From Sipunculus nudus (lineage: Eukaryota; Annelida; Sipuncula; Golfingiida; Sipunculidae): a stretch of DNA of 64,000 bases. Below, in pieces: positions 1-12,400 of the stretch (positions are counted from its first letter, which is position 1; every line of letters begins with the position of its first letter). The position numbers and the translations under genes are program-made. The notes beneath the pieces are model-generated. The model was not told where the DNA came from, made no database searches, and saw only the letters and a program-made list of their open reading frames with translations. The stretch covers positions 27,081,058 through 27,145,057 of the forward strand of contig CM049310.1 of NCBI GenBank assembly GCA_026874595.1, read 5' to 3'.

Positions 1-690
1 ATTGCATTTTATTAATTCAAACAAACATGTAGTATATCATCCACTCGCTCAAACACATATACATATAATATATCAGCCACTGACACAAACACGCACACAT
101 GTAATATATCATCCACTGACACAAACAAACATACATGTAATATATCATCCACTGACACAAACACACATACATAAATATCTCTACCACTGACACAAACACA
201 CATACATGTAATATATCTCCCACTGATACAACACACATACATGTAATGTATCACCCACTCACACAAACACACATACATGTAATATATCACCCAGTGACAC
301 AAACAAACATGCATGTTATATATTATCCACTGACACAAACCAAATACATGTAATGTATCACTCACTGACACAAACACACATACATGTATTGTTTCTTCCA
401 CTAGCACAAACACATAAACATGTAATATATCACCCATTCACACAAACACACATACACTTCATATATCACGAACTCACACAACCACTATATTACATGTATG
501 TGTGACAAGTTTGTGTGAGTGGGTAGTATATTACATGTTTGTGTTTGTGTGAGTGGGTAGTATATTACATGTATGTGTTTGTGTGACTGGGTAGTATATT
601 ACATGTATGTGTTTGTGTGACTGGGTAGTATATTACATGTATGTATGTTTGTGTTAGTGGGTGATATATGACATGTATGTGTATAAATAT
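1..690. repeat. 36-bp minisatellite with an internal orientation switch
   Basis: From 1 to about 480 the unit reads CACATACATGTAATATATC plus CACTGACACAAACA (period 36). From about 490 to 690 the same unit runs as its reverse complement (TATTACATGTATGTG, GAGTGGGTAG). Since 36 is a multiple of three, a long minus-strand open frame (12-437) with a 12-residue repeat results, but nothing else suggests coding. Confidence 0.85.
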
Positions 691-693
691 CAT

Positions 694-696
<3 letters not shown>

Positions 697-740
<44 letters not shown>
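697..740. repeat. (TA)n microsatellite
   Basis: Pure TA dinucleotides immediately after the minisatellite; further TA tracts lie at 1052-1082 and 44944-45004. Confidence 0.9.
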
Positions 741-743
<3 letters not shown>

Positions 744-1047
744 AAAGACAAGATGTAACTAAAATTTGACTAAAATTGCACTTATTATAATTATTTAACC
801 TGTGTTTAGGCCCAGATAAACCCAGTGAAACTGGGATTTTACGGCCACGGTACGGCGAACGTTAAGTGGAAACACGCTAAACGTGACAGTCCGTGTCCGG
901 ACAGAATAAGTCGCAGACTGAAACGCAGATTTAACAAGGGGATGAATCTTTGTAGGAGAAAGTCAGTTTAGAAGTGTTTATCGGAGCACCACATGAATAT
1001 TTAGTTGCCATCGGGCGAAGTCGGATATTATTCATATCTGACACTTT

Positions 1048-1086
<39 letters not shown>

Positions 1087-1489
1087 GATATATATATATG
1101 TAGATATATATATATAAATTCAGATAGAAACATATGTATAGGCATATGTAGATTTACCAGTTGTTTGTTTGTGGGGGGTGGGGGGGAGGGGTTGTGGCAA
1201 GGATATCGTTTCATTCCGAATATTAGTCTCACATAATAATCGAATCAATGATTTGGTTTTTTTTTTGTCTAGAGCTTCCTATTGACCATCACTCGGCCGA
1301 CTCGATGGATGACGTATAACTGGGCCGGTTTTGAAACTTAAAAACCTTCTGGTTTAATCTCTATATACTCAGGTCTAAATTGAAGGACTTGAAATAAAGG
1401 CAAGTTATAGCGGATACAAAATGATATTGTGCAGTGGCGGACTTTTTTTTTGGCAAAATTGGCCCTAGAAACTTTAGTAAAAGCGGCCC

Positions 1490-2750
1490 ATGGTTATGAT
1501 TTTAACAAGTGGCCCATGGGCCATGACGCTCAGCTGGATTTGACATGCAGGTACCCATGCATTAATTATTGATGTTTTGATCTGGTGAAAAAAAATGATA
1601 AAGAACGTTAAACAATGGATAGAATGATTTCAGAGTGCTCAAAATTATGTTTTTAATCCTTAAAACATAGGTAACATAAGGTGGCCTTATCTAGGGTTTC
1701 CTAGAAGCTTTTACCAGGAACTAGAATTTAACAGGAATTAGAAGTTTCTAGGTCGTACTGTAACCAATAGGGTGCTCAAATCATTTTTTTACATATCTTG
1801 CTGAATATAGATCACAGTGGTCTTATAATTTCAGATGCCCCAGGAGACTTTACAATGACCTCTCTTTACATTTAGGAAAACATTTTCAGCTCCAGCAGTT
1901 AATATTCGTGCCCTGACTGACTTAGGTTTCCCGCTCGTAGCTAACATGGGTCATCATAACCTAATCTAAGGTGTTGAAAGAAATGTGCCCAGAACACCCT
2001 TGAATTTTAAGATAGAAGGTTCTATAGGTCCAACCGATTTTGCCCATCTGACTTTATCAGTGCCTAAAATCATTTTTCCCTATAGCTCACAGAATATATT
2101 TCACAGTGACCCGATTTCAGGATTCAAAGAAGACTTGCCAAGGACACCAACGGGTGATATTACAGGGTTCAAGGTCCAACAGTTACAGTTAAGTTTTGTG
2201 CCCTATCTGACACCCTGGGTGCGTAGAATCATTTTTTGGCCAGTAGCTCGCAGAATATAGGTCGCGAGGACCTCATGTCAGGTTTCCTAGAAGATTTACA
2301 GTTAGAAGTTTTTAGGTCTAACTGTTATGGTTTGTGCTCTGTTAAAAGCCGGACTGCTTCATTTGAAGGTCTGAGATATGGAGTGAAAAACACGTAAAAA
2401 TAAGGGGGAAAAATCAGGTTGCGCCACCACTGTTTGGGAACTGATAAAACACTCCATGATCATTATGCATGGAAAGAGTCATGGCAATCAATGCATTAGT
2501 TATTCAGATACTCAAGCTTTTATATCAAATTAATCTGGGGTGCAATAACAGGCCCGTAACTCAAAGAATTTAGATCGCAGTGACCTTATTGCAGGTTTCC
2601 CTGGAGATTGTTTATGGACCTCTATGGATGTCCAGTTAGAAGTTTCTAGGTCAGGCAGTTACGATTTGTGGCCTGTTAACGGACGGGCGACAAGAGTGAT
2701 CGCCATGGCTCAGATGACTTTCAGTCAGCTGAGCTAAAAATGACACCAAA
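1490..2750. mobile_element. Dispersed non-autonomous repeat (AGCTCAGCTGA-ended family)
   Basis: Starts near GGGCCATGACGCTCAGCTG and ends near CAGTCAGCTGAGCTAAAAA. It contains several diverged internal copies of a segment around TAGAAGTTTCTAGGTC. The right part (2560-2745) aligns with 22310-22504. Related ends occur at 6437-6610, 20655-22505 and 45270. No transposase is seen. Confidence 0.6.
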
Positions 2751-2760
2751 CACCTAACTT

Positions 2761-3273
2761 TTGCAAATTAAATTGAATCGAATGACACGTGATGGTGTCA
2801 AATCTTTTAAAGAAAAGGGAAACTTTTTTTGGACCCAGGAATGCGAAGCAGCTTTTGAGAAATTAAAGTCTATGATGGTCAATACTCCCTTACTGAAAGC
2901 ATCTGTTTTTGACAAAGATTTTAAATTAGCTGTTGATGCTAATGAACAGGCTGCTGGTGAAATCTTAATACACTAAGATGAACAAGGAATGGATCATCCT
3001 GTAGGTTATTCTAAAAGAAGTAATTCAAACACTGAATACGAATTACTAGCACTTATCTTGGCATTACAATATTTCGAAATTTATGTAAGAACGGCTAAAC
3101 GTCCGTTGGTGTTCTATGCAGATCAAAATCCATTGGTGTTCTTGAGTAAAATGAAAAACAAGAACTGAAGATTATTAAATTTGAGTCTGCTCTTACAAGA
3201 GTATGAGATCATTATAAAACACGTAAGAGGAAGGGAAAATGTGATAGCAGACGCATTATCCAGATGTTATTAG
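2761..3273 (+). pseudogene. Ty3/gypsy retrotransposon RNase H relic
   Basis: One frame reads FFWTQECEAAFEKLK, LAVDANEQAAGEILIH, stop, then HPVGYSKRSNSNTEYELLAL, FYADQNPLVFL, stop, then LLQEYEIIIKHVRGRENVIA, DALSRCY. These are the connection and RNase H motifs of Ty3/gypsy pol (the VDA and TEYELLA acidic positions and the H-RG-EN-ADALSR end). Two in-frame stops and no upstream RT show a dead, 5'-truncated copy. Confidence 0.85.
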
Positions 3274-3654
3274 GTAATGTGGACTTCTATTGATGATTAG
3301 TTGAATTGTTAGATATGAATACTGGGCGGCGTTTGCAGATAAATGCAGTAGCTTAAGAGCGGTGAAAGATATTGGTATGAATTGTGCATAAAATGCAGAA
3401 AGAGTAATTGTGCGTTATACGCAGTAATGGTCGATGGTTTTGTTCAAACGTTGATATGTATAATCTCAGTTATGTTAAAAGAAGTTAGAGGGGTTATGTG
3501 GGTACAGCTGCAGTAATGGGGAACGATTATGCGTATCATATTGAATTGTTGATTTATTTTCTATGCTATATAAGGTGTCATTTAAAAGATTACTTGTCTC
3601 AAAGTAACAACATTTTACTCATATAGTTGTCGTTAAATTTCCTTTTAGGGGGAT

Positions 3655-4275
3655 GGTGTGATGGTGCTACAATGTGAACGTACACGTTGGCTGGGTCAAC
3701 CCTATGGTATGGTCGAGGTCGAGGTGACGCAAGCATGGGATCGTAGAGCATTGGAGCGGAACGTGGAGGGAGGTCCCTTGTGTTAAAAGGAGAGAAAAGT
3801 GAAATCTTTGTTATTTGGACTCTGTACTGTTAAGAACTTGTTGTAACGATCACTCTGCCGTAAGAGCATAAAAGACCCACGCTTGGAAGGTCGCATTTTA
3901 TGGACTGTGAGGATGTGTCGCCAGGCCTGGTCAGGATGTAATATCCTGTGTATCTTTGGAATGTTGGAACTTTAATGTGAACTGTTTGAGAACATAAACA
4001 ACTCCTCTGCAGCCCTAGGACGTCATGTGTTCGGTCTGAAGAACTCTTTACGTTTAAGCTTAGTATACCGCCATATCTGTTAAAATGAAATTATGGGTGT
4101 CTCACTTACACAATATTAGTGTAACAAGAATATACCGTTTATATCTTGTACAAATTGTAAATTATGATTTTGTTTTTATTAATATTTTCGAGTATTTTGT
4201 GAGTCTTTCATGTTGCGTGTCGAACCCGGATGAAATTTTAGTCACACAACATAACTTCATTATTTTAGGACCATG
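3655..4275 (+). mobile_element. Possible 3' LTR of the gypsy relic
   Basis: A polypurine-like TTTTAGGGGGATGG lies just before TGTGATGGTGC, about 380 nt after the RNase H frame, as expected for a 3' LTR. A TATA-like ATAAAAGACC occurs at about 3867. The right boundary is uncertain and no second LTR is available to confirm it. Confidence 0.35.
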
Positions 4276-5200
4276 ATTATTTATAGAAGTTGATTACAAA
4301 AGACCATTCTATTCTGAAACATATCAAATTTATGGGGGAAAATAAATAAATATCTCGATGCTTACTCTATAACTGATCCCGTCTCCCGACGAGTCCATTG
4401 TCAAGATCAGATCTGTGCAATTCTTAAATCACGTTGTCATTATGTAATCAGATGTACATATATGCTAGGGTTGTGGCAAAAGTGTACTGTCAAATTAGTG
4501 TCCTTACTTGAGCAAAGGGAAACAAAAATATAACTGGGATGTAGCCGATGTGGAATCTGTATGCAGAATGAACATTTCATCGAGAGATCAACACCCTGCC
4601 ACATAATTTTACAATTTGTGCCTGTTACAGTGCCGGATTTATTATTGAACAGTGGGAATAATGTCCGAGTATTTAAAATGAACGTCTGTGTGAAGTAGTA
4701 TCAGCGAACGCCATCCTTAGATTTGCAGAGGTTTATTGGAGAATATTTTTCCTTTGAATTTTTGTAATTTTGTTAACTTTGAACCTTAGAATTGATAACT
4801 ACATGCAAATAAAATTCTCATGATGTGTAAGACATCTGTCTTTTTCTAGAGATTCCGCACACTAATGGACAAAATTTGTAGTTCATTCTAGACCACGCTG
4901 CGTCTGTTTTTTTTTTTTTTTTTTTTTTTCCACAAAGATTCCTAGACAAGAATTTCATGGTCATGGAACACGCGGATGACAATGCGACCAGGCTGCTGTC
5001 TCGACCTTGAGTGATCTTGCATGTATGGCACTTGTTTCAATGAGCTGTCCAAGGCTAATAGCATGGTAGACGTGTTTCATGTACCCCTTTGGGCCCTGTG
5101 CTCAATAACTAAAGGCAGCGCTGTATTTTTTTTGGGGGGGGGGGGGGGGGGGCAGGGATTTACTCTGTGAAAAAAAGGACATGACACTTTATTTATTGTT
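4276..5200. other. Intergenic sequence without recognised genes
   Basis: Contains a 22-T run at about 4909-4930 and a run of about 18 G at 5134-5152. Homology with the B side begins just right of this block (5205 aligns with about 46360), marking the left limit of the segmental duplication. Confidence 0.5.
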
Positions 5201-6068
5201 GATTATTCAAGTTCAAAATCCATCAAATAAATTTGTCCTACTTTAAAAGTCCGTTTTTCAAAATCTAGATGCAGAGTATTTTTATTGAAACTGAATAATC
5301 TGTCTGTGATCTGTTTAGAATGGTATCGTCACAGCCGTTCACCTAGACCTGCAACAGGTCGAGGAATTAATAAGTTAACTATTTGGGTTTTGTATATTTT
5401 TTATCATGTTTATTAATGTTGAGTGATCTTTTTTCAATTCATATATTAGCTTCTCCTGTTGGGTGCAAATAGTTTACTTTCCTTCTGTGGGGGGCCCCAC
5501 TATCACTAAGGGGTAAGGACTACGTGAAAATATTATAATTGAGCACATAGACGCCATCTATTGTAATAAATGTAAATTACTGGAACTGGCCATGGCAGCA
5601 ATAGGGCAGCTTGACATAGGGTCAACAAAGTAACAGTATAGGGGTTTCTTTTACTCAGGGTATAATATCAGAATCTGACAAAAACATGGGGACTTACGCA
5701 GGTCTACCCTTCACCTCGTACCAACGGTCCTAAATAAGTCAAACGAGCGTGGTACATTTATAGTGGGGGAGGTGAGCTCTGTTAAGCGCCCTCTATTAAA
5801 ATACGGACGTCAGGAGGGATAACGCAGATAGATCCTACATCAAGCTGTTAAAACATTTGATACGTCAGCATAGTTTTCACCTTAGACAATTATAATATTA
5901 ACAAACAACGTCTCTGAGGCTGGCAGGACCCACGCTTTTGATATTTTGTTGGGATTAAGCAATAATTGGAATACAAACATGTATACGTACATAATGTATA
6001 CATGTATACATACACTAAAAGAAAAAGATAAGTATCTAAGTGTGCACACGGTATAAATATGATATAAT

Positions 6069-6074
6069 TTTATT
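6069..6074 (-). terminator. Gene A poly(A) signal
   Basis: Minus-strand AATAAA about 157 nt after the stop codon, at the position equivalent to the AATAAA in gene B. Cleavage is expected within roughly 30 nt below this position. Confidence 0.55.
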
Positions 6075-6230
6075 GAAAAATCCAAATATTGGAAGGTTGA
6101 GATCTGCTTACCATAGGATCTTAAGCCCTCAGAGCCGTGATTGTATCTATATAAGAATATGACATGTTGTATCAACTGATAGTTAATTTATATAATTTCC
6201 GTTTATAATTCATTTGAATTTTAAAGATAT

Positions 6231-6403
6231 TTATGGCACATGAGATAGGATCTGACAGGCACGAGCCCCCTCCTTCCGAGTGGTTGACCGAGAAGGGCAG
6301 GGAAGACAGCGGGTCTGGCGAGAATGAGGCTGGTGCCATCCTTTTGCACACGGCACGCAAGTCTTGCGGCCGTCTGACGCGTATGTGCCGGCTGGACAGG
6401 CAA
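6231..6403 (-). CDS. Gene A final exon: ephrin-receptor-like module 3 and stop
   Basis: 173 nt, acceptor ATTTACAG, phase 1 in. It reads [56 protein letters not shown], stop. CPAGTY, CxxC and the GARAC ending match the ephrin-receptor-like Cys-rich repeat. Joined to the preceding RNGLC it completes the usual spacing. Gene B has the same exon length and the same HVP-stop ending, so the stop is conserved. Confidence 0.78.
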
Positions 6404-9400
6404 CTGTAAATAAAATAAATATATCTGATTATTCACTATTTTTAGCTCAGCTGACTCTAAATATTTATTTTATCTACACTAGGCTGACTAGGTTTCCTAT
6501 GAATTCTGAAATTTTTATTTTCTGTCCATAGGCTATTCTCACAGACAATATATAACATTAATAAAAAAACATGAGCACCCAGTCAAAATTAGCTGAGCGT
6601 CATGGCCCATCGGCCACTTGTTTATCTATTGAGTTGGCAAAGAAGCGCAGCAATTGCAATTATACAGCATTAAGCATTTTTCAACGGAGATGCTTTTATT
6701 TTGTATTAATCTAGTTTTTCAAAGAGTGAAAGTGTGATTGATGATCATGAAAACGGTATCAAAACCTGGGTTGCTGTGTAGATTTTGTCTGATCTAATAC
6801 TGCTTGAAAGTTAATGTGCCCTGAGATGCATCATTTTTCTTATTGATAAGATTAGGTTACAGCCTAAATTTTCAGCATTACACGACAAACACTGAATGTA
6901 TTGTCCTGTTTGACCAATGTCTATGAAATATATCACACAGCTATATTTTTTTTATCTACACTAAATAATAATATAAATCAATATCGTAGGATGATGGTGT
7001 TTATGCTAATAAACCTGCATTATTGTAAAAAATACATTTCGTCAAATAAATAATTTGAAATTATTATTACTGGAGTAACCTGGCCTTGCAAAGAGCTTGG
7101 GTATTTATATTTGCTGTTAAAATGTGGAAAATAAACGTGATTCCATGTACCAATAGACGAAACTCGGTGCAAGCTCTTATAACTAAAGCCCTGTAGAGTC
7201 CGTATGGTGAATCCCTGATATTTGCATAATAGGCGTCACAAGGCTTTTTGAGGACCTGGCAATTCTATTATATTTGCATATTAGAACGACACACCTTATG
7301 CGAGAGATATCGTTGCTATATAAAAAACGCCAATAGCAGTCCAACAGGCAGTCCACAAATCCACGCGCTTGGTAACATTCGCAGTGTATCCAGGAAGTCC
7401 ATATACGTTGACTTAATGTTATTTGATTTTTCTCTGCTGGACGGACATTACGGTCCATGGCCCAAATAATGCATTGTAGACAGTACACTACACTAATTTT
7501 GTGACCATTGGTCCAGTGCCCTCTGCCGAGATGACAGGCACAGCATCTGTGACCCCGTATATTGTGCCCTTAAGCAACTAACAGTTACCAACACGCGGGT
7601 CGTCTCGATTGTTTCAGACAGACGGTACAAGTGTCACATTTTTCGATCCAGGGGTAAAAAAATGCATTGTAGACAGTACAATGATTAAGTTAACAGGTAT
7701 CACAATTTAACTGCTAGATTCGCTTGTAGACCTGAATACTTCACTAGGGGCCACGCTGACTGGCTGAGCCAGAATTCTGATACCTTTACTTTAAACAGGC
7801 CAACTTTGAAAAGCGGAGGGCTGATAAGCGGCAAATATAAATCCTGCTACCATGGAGTCTGAGGGTTATATTTGTGAAACTCTGATTGAATGGTCCCATA
7901 ATATGGGAGGGCCTCATAATATTAAGACCGACTGAATTGGGATATGAGTAGGCAACTGGAAGCAAGCAATGGGCGATGACTGAATGAACCATGCTGGTTT
8001 GGGGTTAATTTCTGGCATAAACCAACATCAACTGCTGACGTCACTAGAAAAGACCTTAGTTCAGCGAGCCGTTGATGTGTGGCGCTTACCGTCCCACAAC
8101 CAGTGGACTTACCAGTCGATGAAACAGTCGGTCAGAGAGTCGAAATAGTTACATAATTCGCCGCGAAGTGGCAGTAGCCGTTCTTAGCGTTGCGACACGG
8201 CAAGAGCAATTAATTAAGTTTGATGGCTCTGTCAGCGGGAGGACTTAAGTCTTAACCATTGCATCGACTGGGCCATTTTAGAGTAATCTGCGCCTGACAA
8301 CCATCCCGTAACTCGATGAACCCTCTATAAGAGGAAATGCCGTAAATATATACCCCGGAAACAGCACTGAAGCTGGTTGCTTTGAAAGTGTGTTTCCTAC
8401 TCTACAGTCTTAATAACCATACATACCACAGAGTCCATTGCGAGGCGCCTCTCCTCTCTTGCAAGAAGTCTTCATTTGGCGGACTTTGACCTGTGACGTT
8501 GCTGGTTCCATTGGCTGACCGTTGATCATCAGAATGGGCTTGACTGAACTAGTCATCTTCCTGGCGCCACCTGTCCGGGGCTGTGGTGAACTACTTCGGT
8601 AAATCTGTTTCAGTGTGTCTGTGGCGGTGGTGATTTTCGAGGCTGACTCTTTGGTGTAGTTATTACGACAGGACTGGACGCACATAGTGTTATTTATCAT
8701 GTCACAGTTCTTGATACAGCCGACATTCCTCACCGGAACCTCCGGTATTTGGATGTGGAACTTGATCTGTATGACGTTTTGCTTGTCCGTTGAGCGCTTG
8801 AAACGAATGCCAAACCCGAAGTCATCGACCGTCCCACAGTGGATGTTCACGTCATTTATGTCGCAGACATCGGAGGTTCCCTGTGCGAGTAAAATCAGAA
8901 CATATTGAACGTTTAACAAATTACATGACGGAGGGACACAGCATTTGTTCAGGAGAACATGTATGTAAGATAGTCCGCACCCCAACACAACTAAACATTT
9001 TTGAAGTATTAACTAAACCTGTAAATAAATAGTTTCCCTATTAAATAGTTCCAATACTTCCTAATGGTATCAAAATCGTCCACAAGGTGAACGCACCGTT
9101 GACATGGATGACCTACAATGTTTAATCATTTCTTCACTACAACCAGTAAGTAAGGTGGCCCGTATAGGACACACATAATTTTATTTTTTCTTGTTCCCAC
9201 GCAATCGTATCTCATTTCCACGCCATAATTATCTCGTTCCCACGCAATTGCATCTAGTTTTTACGCGATAGCATATCGTTCCCACGCGATGGTATCTCGT
9301 TCCCACGCGATAGTATCTCGTTCCCTCGCGAGTGTATCTCGTTCCTACCCGATTTTTATCTCGGCGTTCCCACGTGATAGAGATACGAAAGTGGAATGGA

Positions 9401-12400
9401 GAGTTTCCGACTTGTATTACAAGCAGGTACAGATGCGCGTGGCTGACAATGTTGCAAGACTCGTTTAATGATAGAAGTCTTTTTCAACAGCAAGATATCC
9501 GGGCCAGTCTCTCCGAGAGAACCGTCATAAAAGCCATTTCTTAATATATGACCCAAAGTAGGCCACATTAGGTCAGAGATGGAAGTGTACTTTAAATGTT
9601 ATATCTGGTTATATTTTGTCCAAAGTTCCCTGGAATATCCCATGTCTTACTCAACATTAAACTAACTATATCAGCTAATATCCTTACCCATGATGTCACC
9701 GTAATAATCAATTTCTCTGAACTCTAAAATTAGCTATGCTGGTAGTAATTGTTAATCTAAGTAATTACTGTATTTCTAGCTCACAAAGCAATGTATAGTA
9801 AGCAATCAATTTTACTGCCTCTATATCCCTAAACCAGATCTTAGAAACTGTACAGAGATATCTATACGGAATCCTTTAGGGTTGTTTTTAATGTATTTTA
9901 GGTTTTAGTTAAATTACAAATATTTGAAGTTACCACTTCATAATAATAGTATCTCGCTCCAATATGACAGATCAGGTTAGGCTACAGCGTCTTTTTAATA
10001 GCCAGAGAACTTATCATGAACATGCCATACAAGCTGATGATGTCAGTCAATTGAAGGTGATGCACGACCGATCACTTTGACGTCACTGTTGTCTAAAAAA
10101 CACCAAATGCAGCTATAGACATGGACAGGGTTCCGTGGAGGAATGTACTGTCCAGCAGTGCCGGGAAGACGCCATCTACGGTGCATCAGCATTAAAAACG
10201 CAAAAGTGTCGAAAAGTAAATACTTTTATATGATATAATAGTACCTCACACAAAATCGGCGGAATATCTGTATATCTACTTTAAGCCAAAGGCCAATTTT
10301 TAAAAATATGCTTAAATAATAATAGCGAAAATACATGCAGACAAGGGTTCTGGGACGGACTATTGAATTTGAATCGCCTGGTTAACAGAAACTTGAGGAG
10401 GGGCATTTTGATTATTTGGTGCCAGAGAGATGTCTTGTTCAGGATCAGTTATAGTTTCATGGTAATGTATGCTAAAAAATGACAATGCTTACACGAAATG
10501 CAATTATCAATCAACAACGGTTCAGCCAATCAAGCAGGTCCACATTTAGCCCGAAACTGATTTCCGCATGTGCGTTTCACTGATTACATCAGGTGATATG
10601 GCTGTCGGATGCCTTCTTGCCTGCCTATCTCAAATATATTAAGTAAATAATAAAGAGATGGACCCTATAGTGTGAACAATGCTAGGAAAATGTCAGATAA
10701 GTAATAGTTATAAGGAAATGACCAAGAAAAGTAACAAATTTAGCCGAAATCTACACTAATAGCAATTCAAGCGCCTGTGGTCAAAGAGCACAATTAACAT
10801 ACTTTTGGTGAAGAATGTACTTCAAGGCAATTATTACATGAATCTTTAATTGCGTTTGTTAAGGGTTGCTGATTTTAGGTAAGCGTAAGGTTAGGGTAAG
10901 GGTTATATAATTCCTTATTTACTAAACATATTCAACAAATTGAAACACTTGTGCCTTTGTAATATATATCTTATATTTTAGCATTAAGGATTAGGGTTAG
11001 GTTTATTAATTGCCCGGTATACCGAACAGGAAAACAACGTGACTTTGTGTAATGTCTCAAGGAAAAAGCTTTCAGTAAAAGGTGTCAGCCATGACTCTTC
11101 ATTATAGGCTATGGGGGTCCCGAGGGGGGGGGGGGGGGGGCAGGGGGGACATGCCCAACTCACCTTTTAAAAGGAGGCAGCGCCTAGCACTCTTTCGGGG
11201 AATAAAACCTTTTTACGAAGAAATTGCTCAATTTTCCCCCTGAGATCTTTCCACAATAATTATCAGTTATGCAACTCATACAATGAAATTTTATTATGGC
11301 ATGTGTTATATCCGTAATTCTGTACCCCCCCCCCCCCCACCCATTCTCTAGACAAACATGGTCCATGAGTATTTCACCGGTTGCTGTGCACCATTTCAGA
11401 TCTCAGCGTATTAAGCCCGCTTCATATGTATGCAAATAAATCGACCACAATCCTGATCCAGTGTAGATATGCCTTCAGATGTTAGATGTAAGTCTTACTG
11501 CAGTGTCTATCGAGCGCGATACTATCGCATGGGAATGTCATAATTATCGCATGGGAACAAGATACAATCGCGTTGGAACAAGATAATTATCGCGTGGGAA
11601 CGAGATACTATCGCGTGGGAACGAGATACTTATCGCGTGGGAAGGAGATACATATCGCGTGAGAACGAGATACTTTCGCATTGGAACGAGATAAACAAAA
11701 ATTTTGTGTGTCCAATACAAGGAAGACACCGTGAGAGAGAAAGTAAAATGTACGTGAAATTTACCTTTTTGCACACGCCCCTTTTCCTCAGCATGTCAAT
11801 GAAGGCTGCTCGGACCTGGACTTTATAAGCTGTCGTCATTTTGTCACAAGACTCAGTCAAGTAGAACACTTGGGCTTCGGTCACAACCCCCGGGAACATT
11901 TGTTCTGTAAAACATCGAGAAACGTGTCAACAACCACTCACGAAAATATACATAGGTTTTGGAGTTTCAGCTGACATTGAATAACCATAGGTGTATTTTT
12001 GGGATAACTGCATGGTAGGATCAGTATTTAAAACTGGTAAACGATATTAGAAGAACCTTAATCCAGGCGCCTGTCATTTCAATCGTTTATTTTTTGTCGT
12101 GCTTCGATCAAGCGACTATCAACCTACAATCTAGAGGTGAATAATCGACTCAGCACAGCAGGCTTTCATATTGGACTGGATGGGGCTACACTTCGGTAGT
12201 AGTCTTATGTCAGAGGGGGCATTATGACGCGGGCTGAAATCCTAAATCCCCTTAAATTGCTAAAAGAGTAAATTTTACGTTTAGATAAGGTCCTTTCCTC
12301 TATTATCATTAACGTTTTTACGATTTCTTTCAGTAAAATTAGGTCAAAATACTTCTTGAACATAAAACTAATTATCAATACTTAAAACATATAAAATTTA

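Noticed and set aside
12-437. 141-codon minus-strand open frame
   Set aside because: A by-product of a 36-bp minisatellite whose period is a multiple of three; no start context, domain or splice support.
5882-6175. 97-codon minus-strand frame similar to 46614-46874
   Set aside because: Lies in the 3' UTR/flank after the conserved stop and overlaps the poly(A) signal. Similarity between copies is explained by the duplication; the frames do not stay aligned.
8410-8426. Premature stop truncating gene A relative to gene B (whose frame continues to 48288)
   Set aside because: Both stops lie beyond a shared CTGTG/GTATGT donor that splices in phase to the final ephrin-like exon, so they are intronic.
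10870-11010. Telomere-like TTAGGG motifs (GGTTAGGGTAAGGGTTA)
   Set aside because: Only a few imperfect, scattered units; not an interstitial telomere array.
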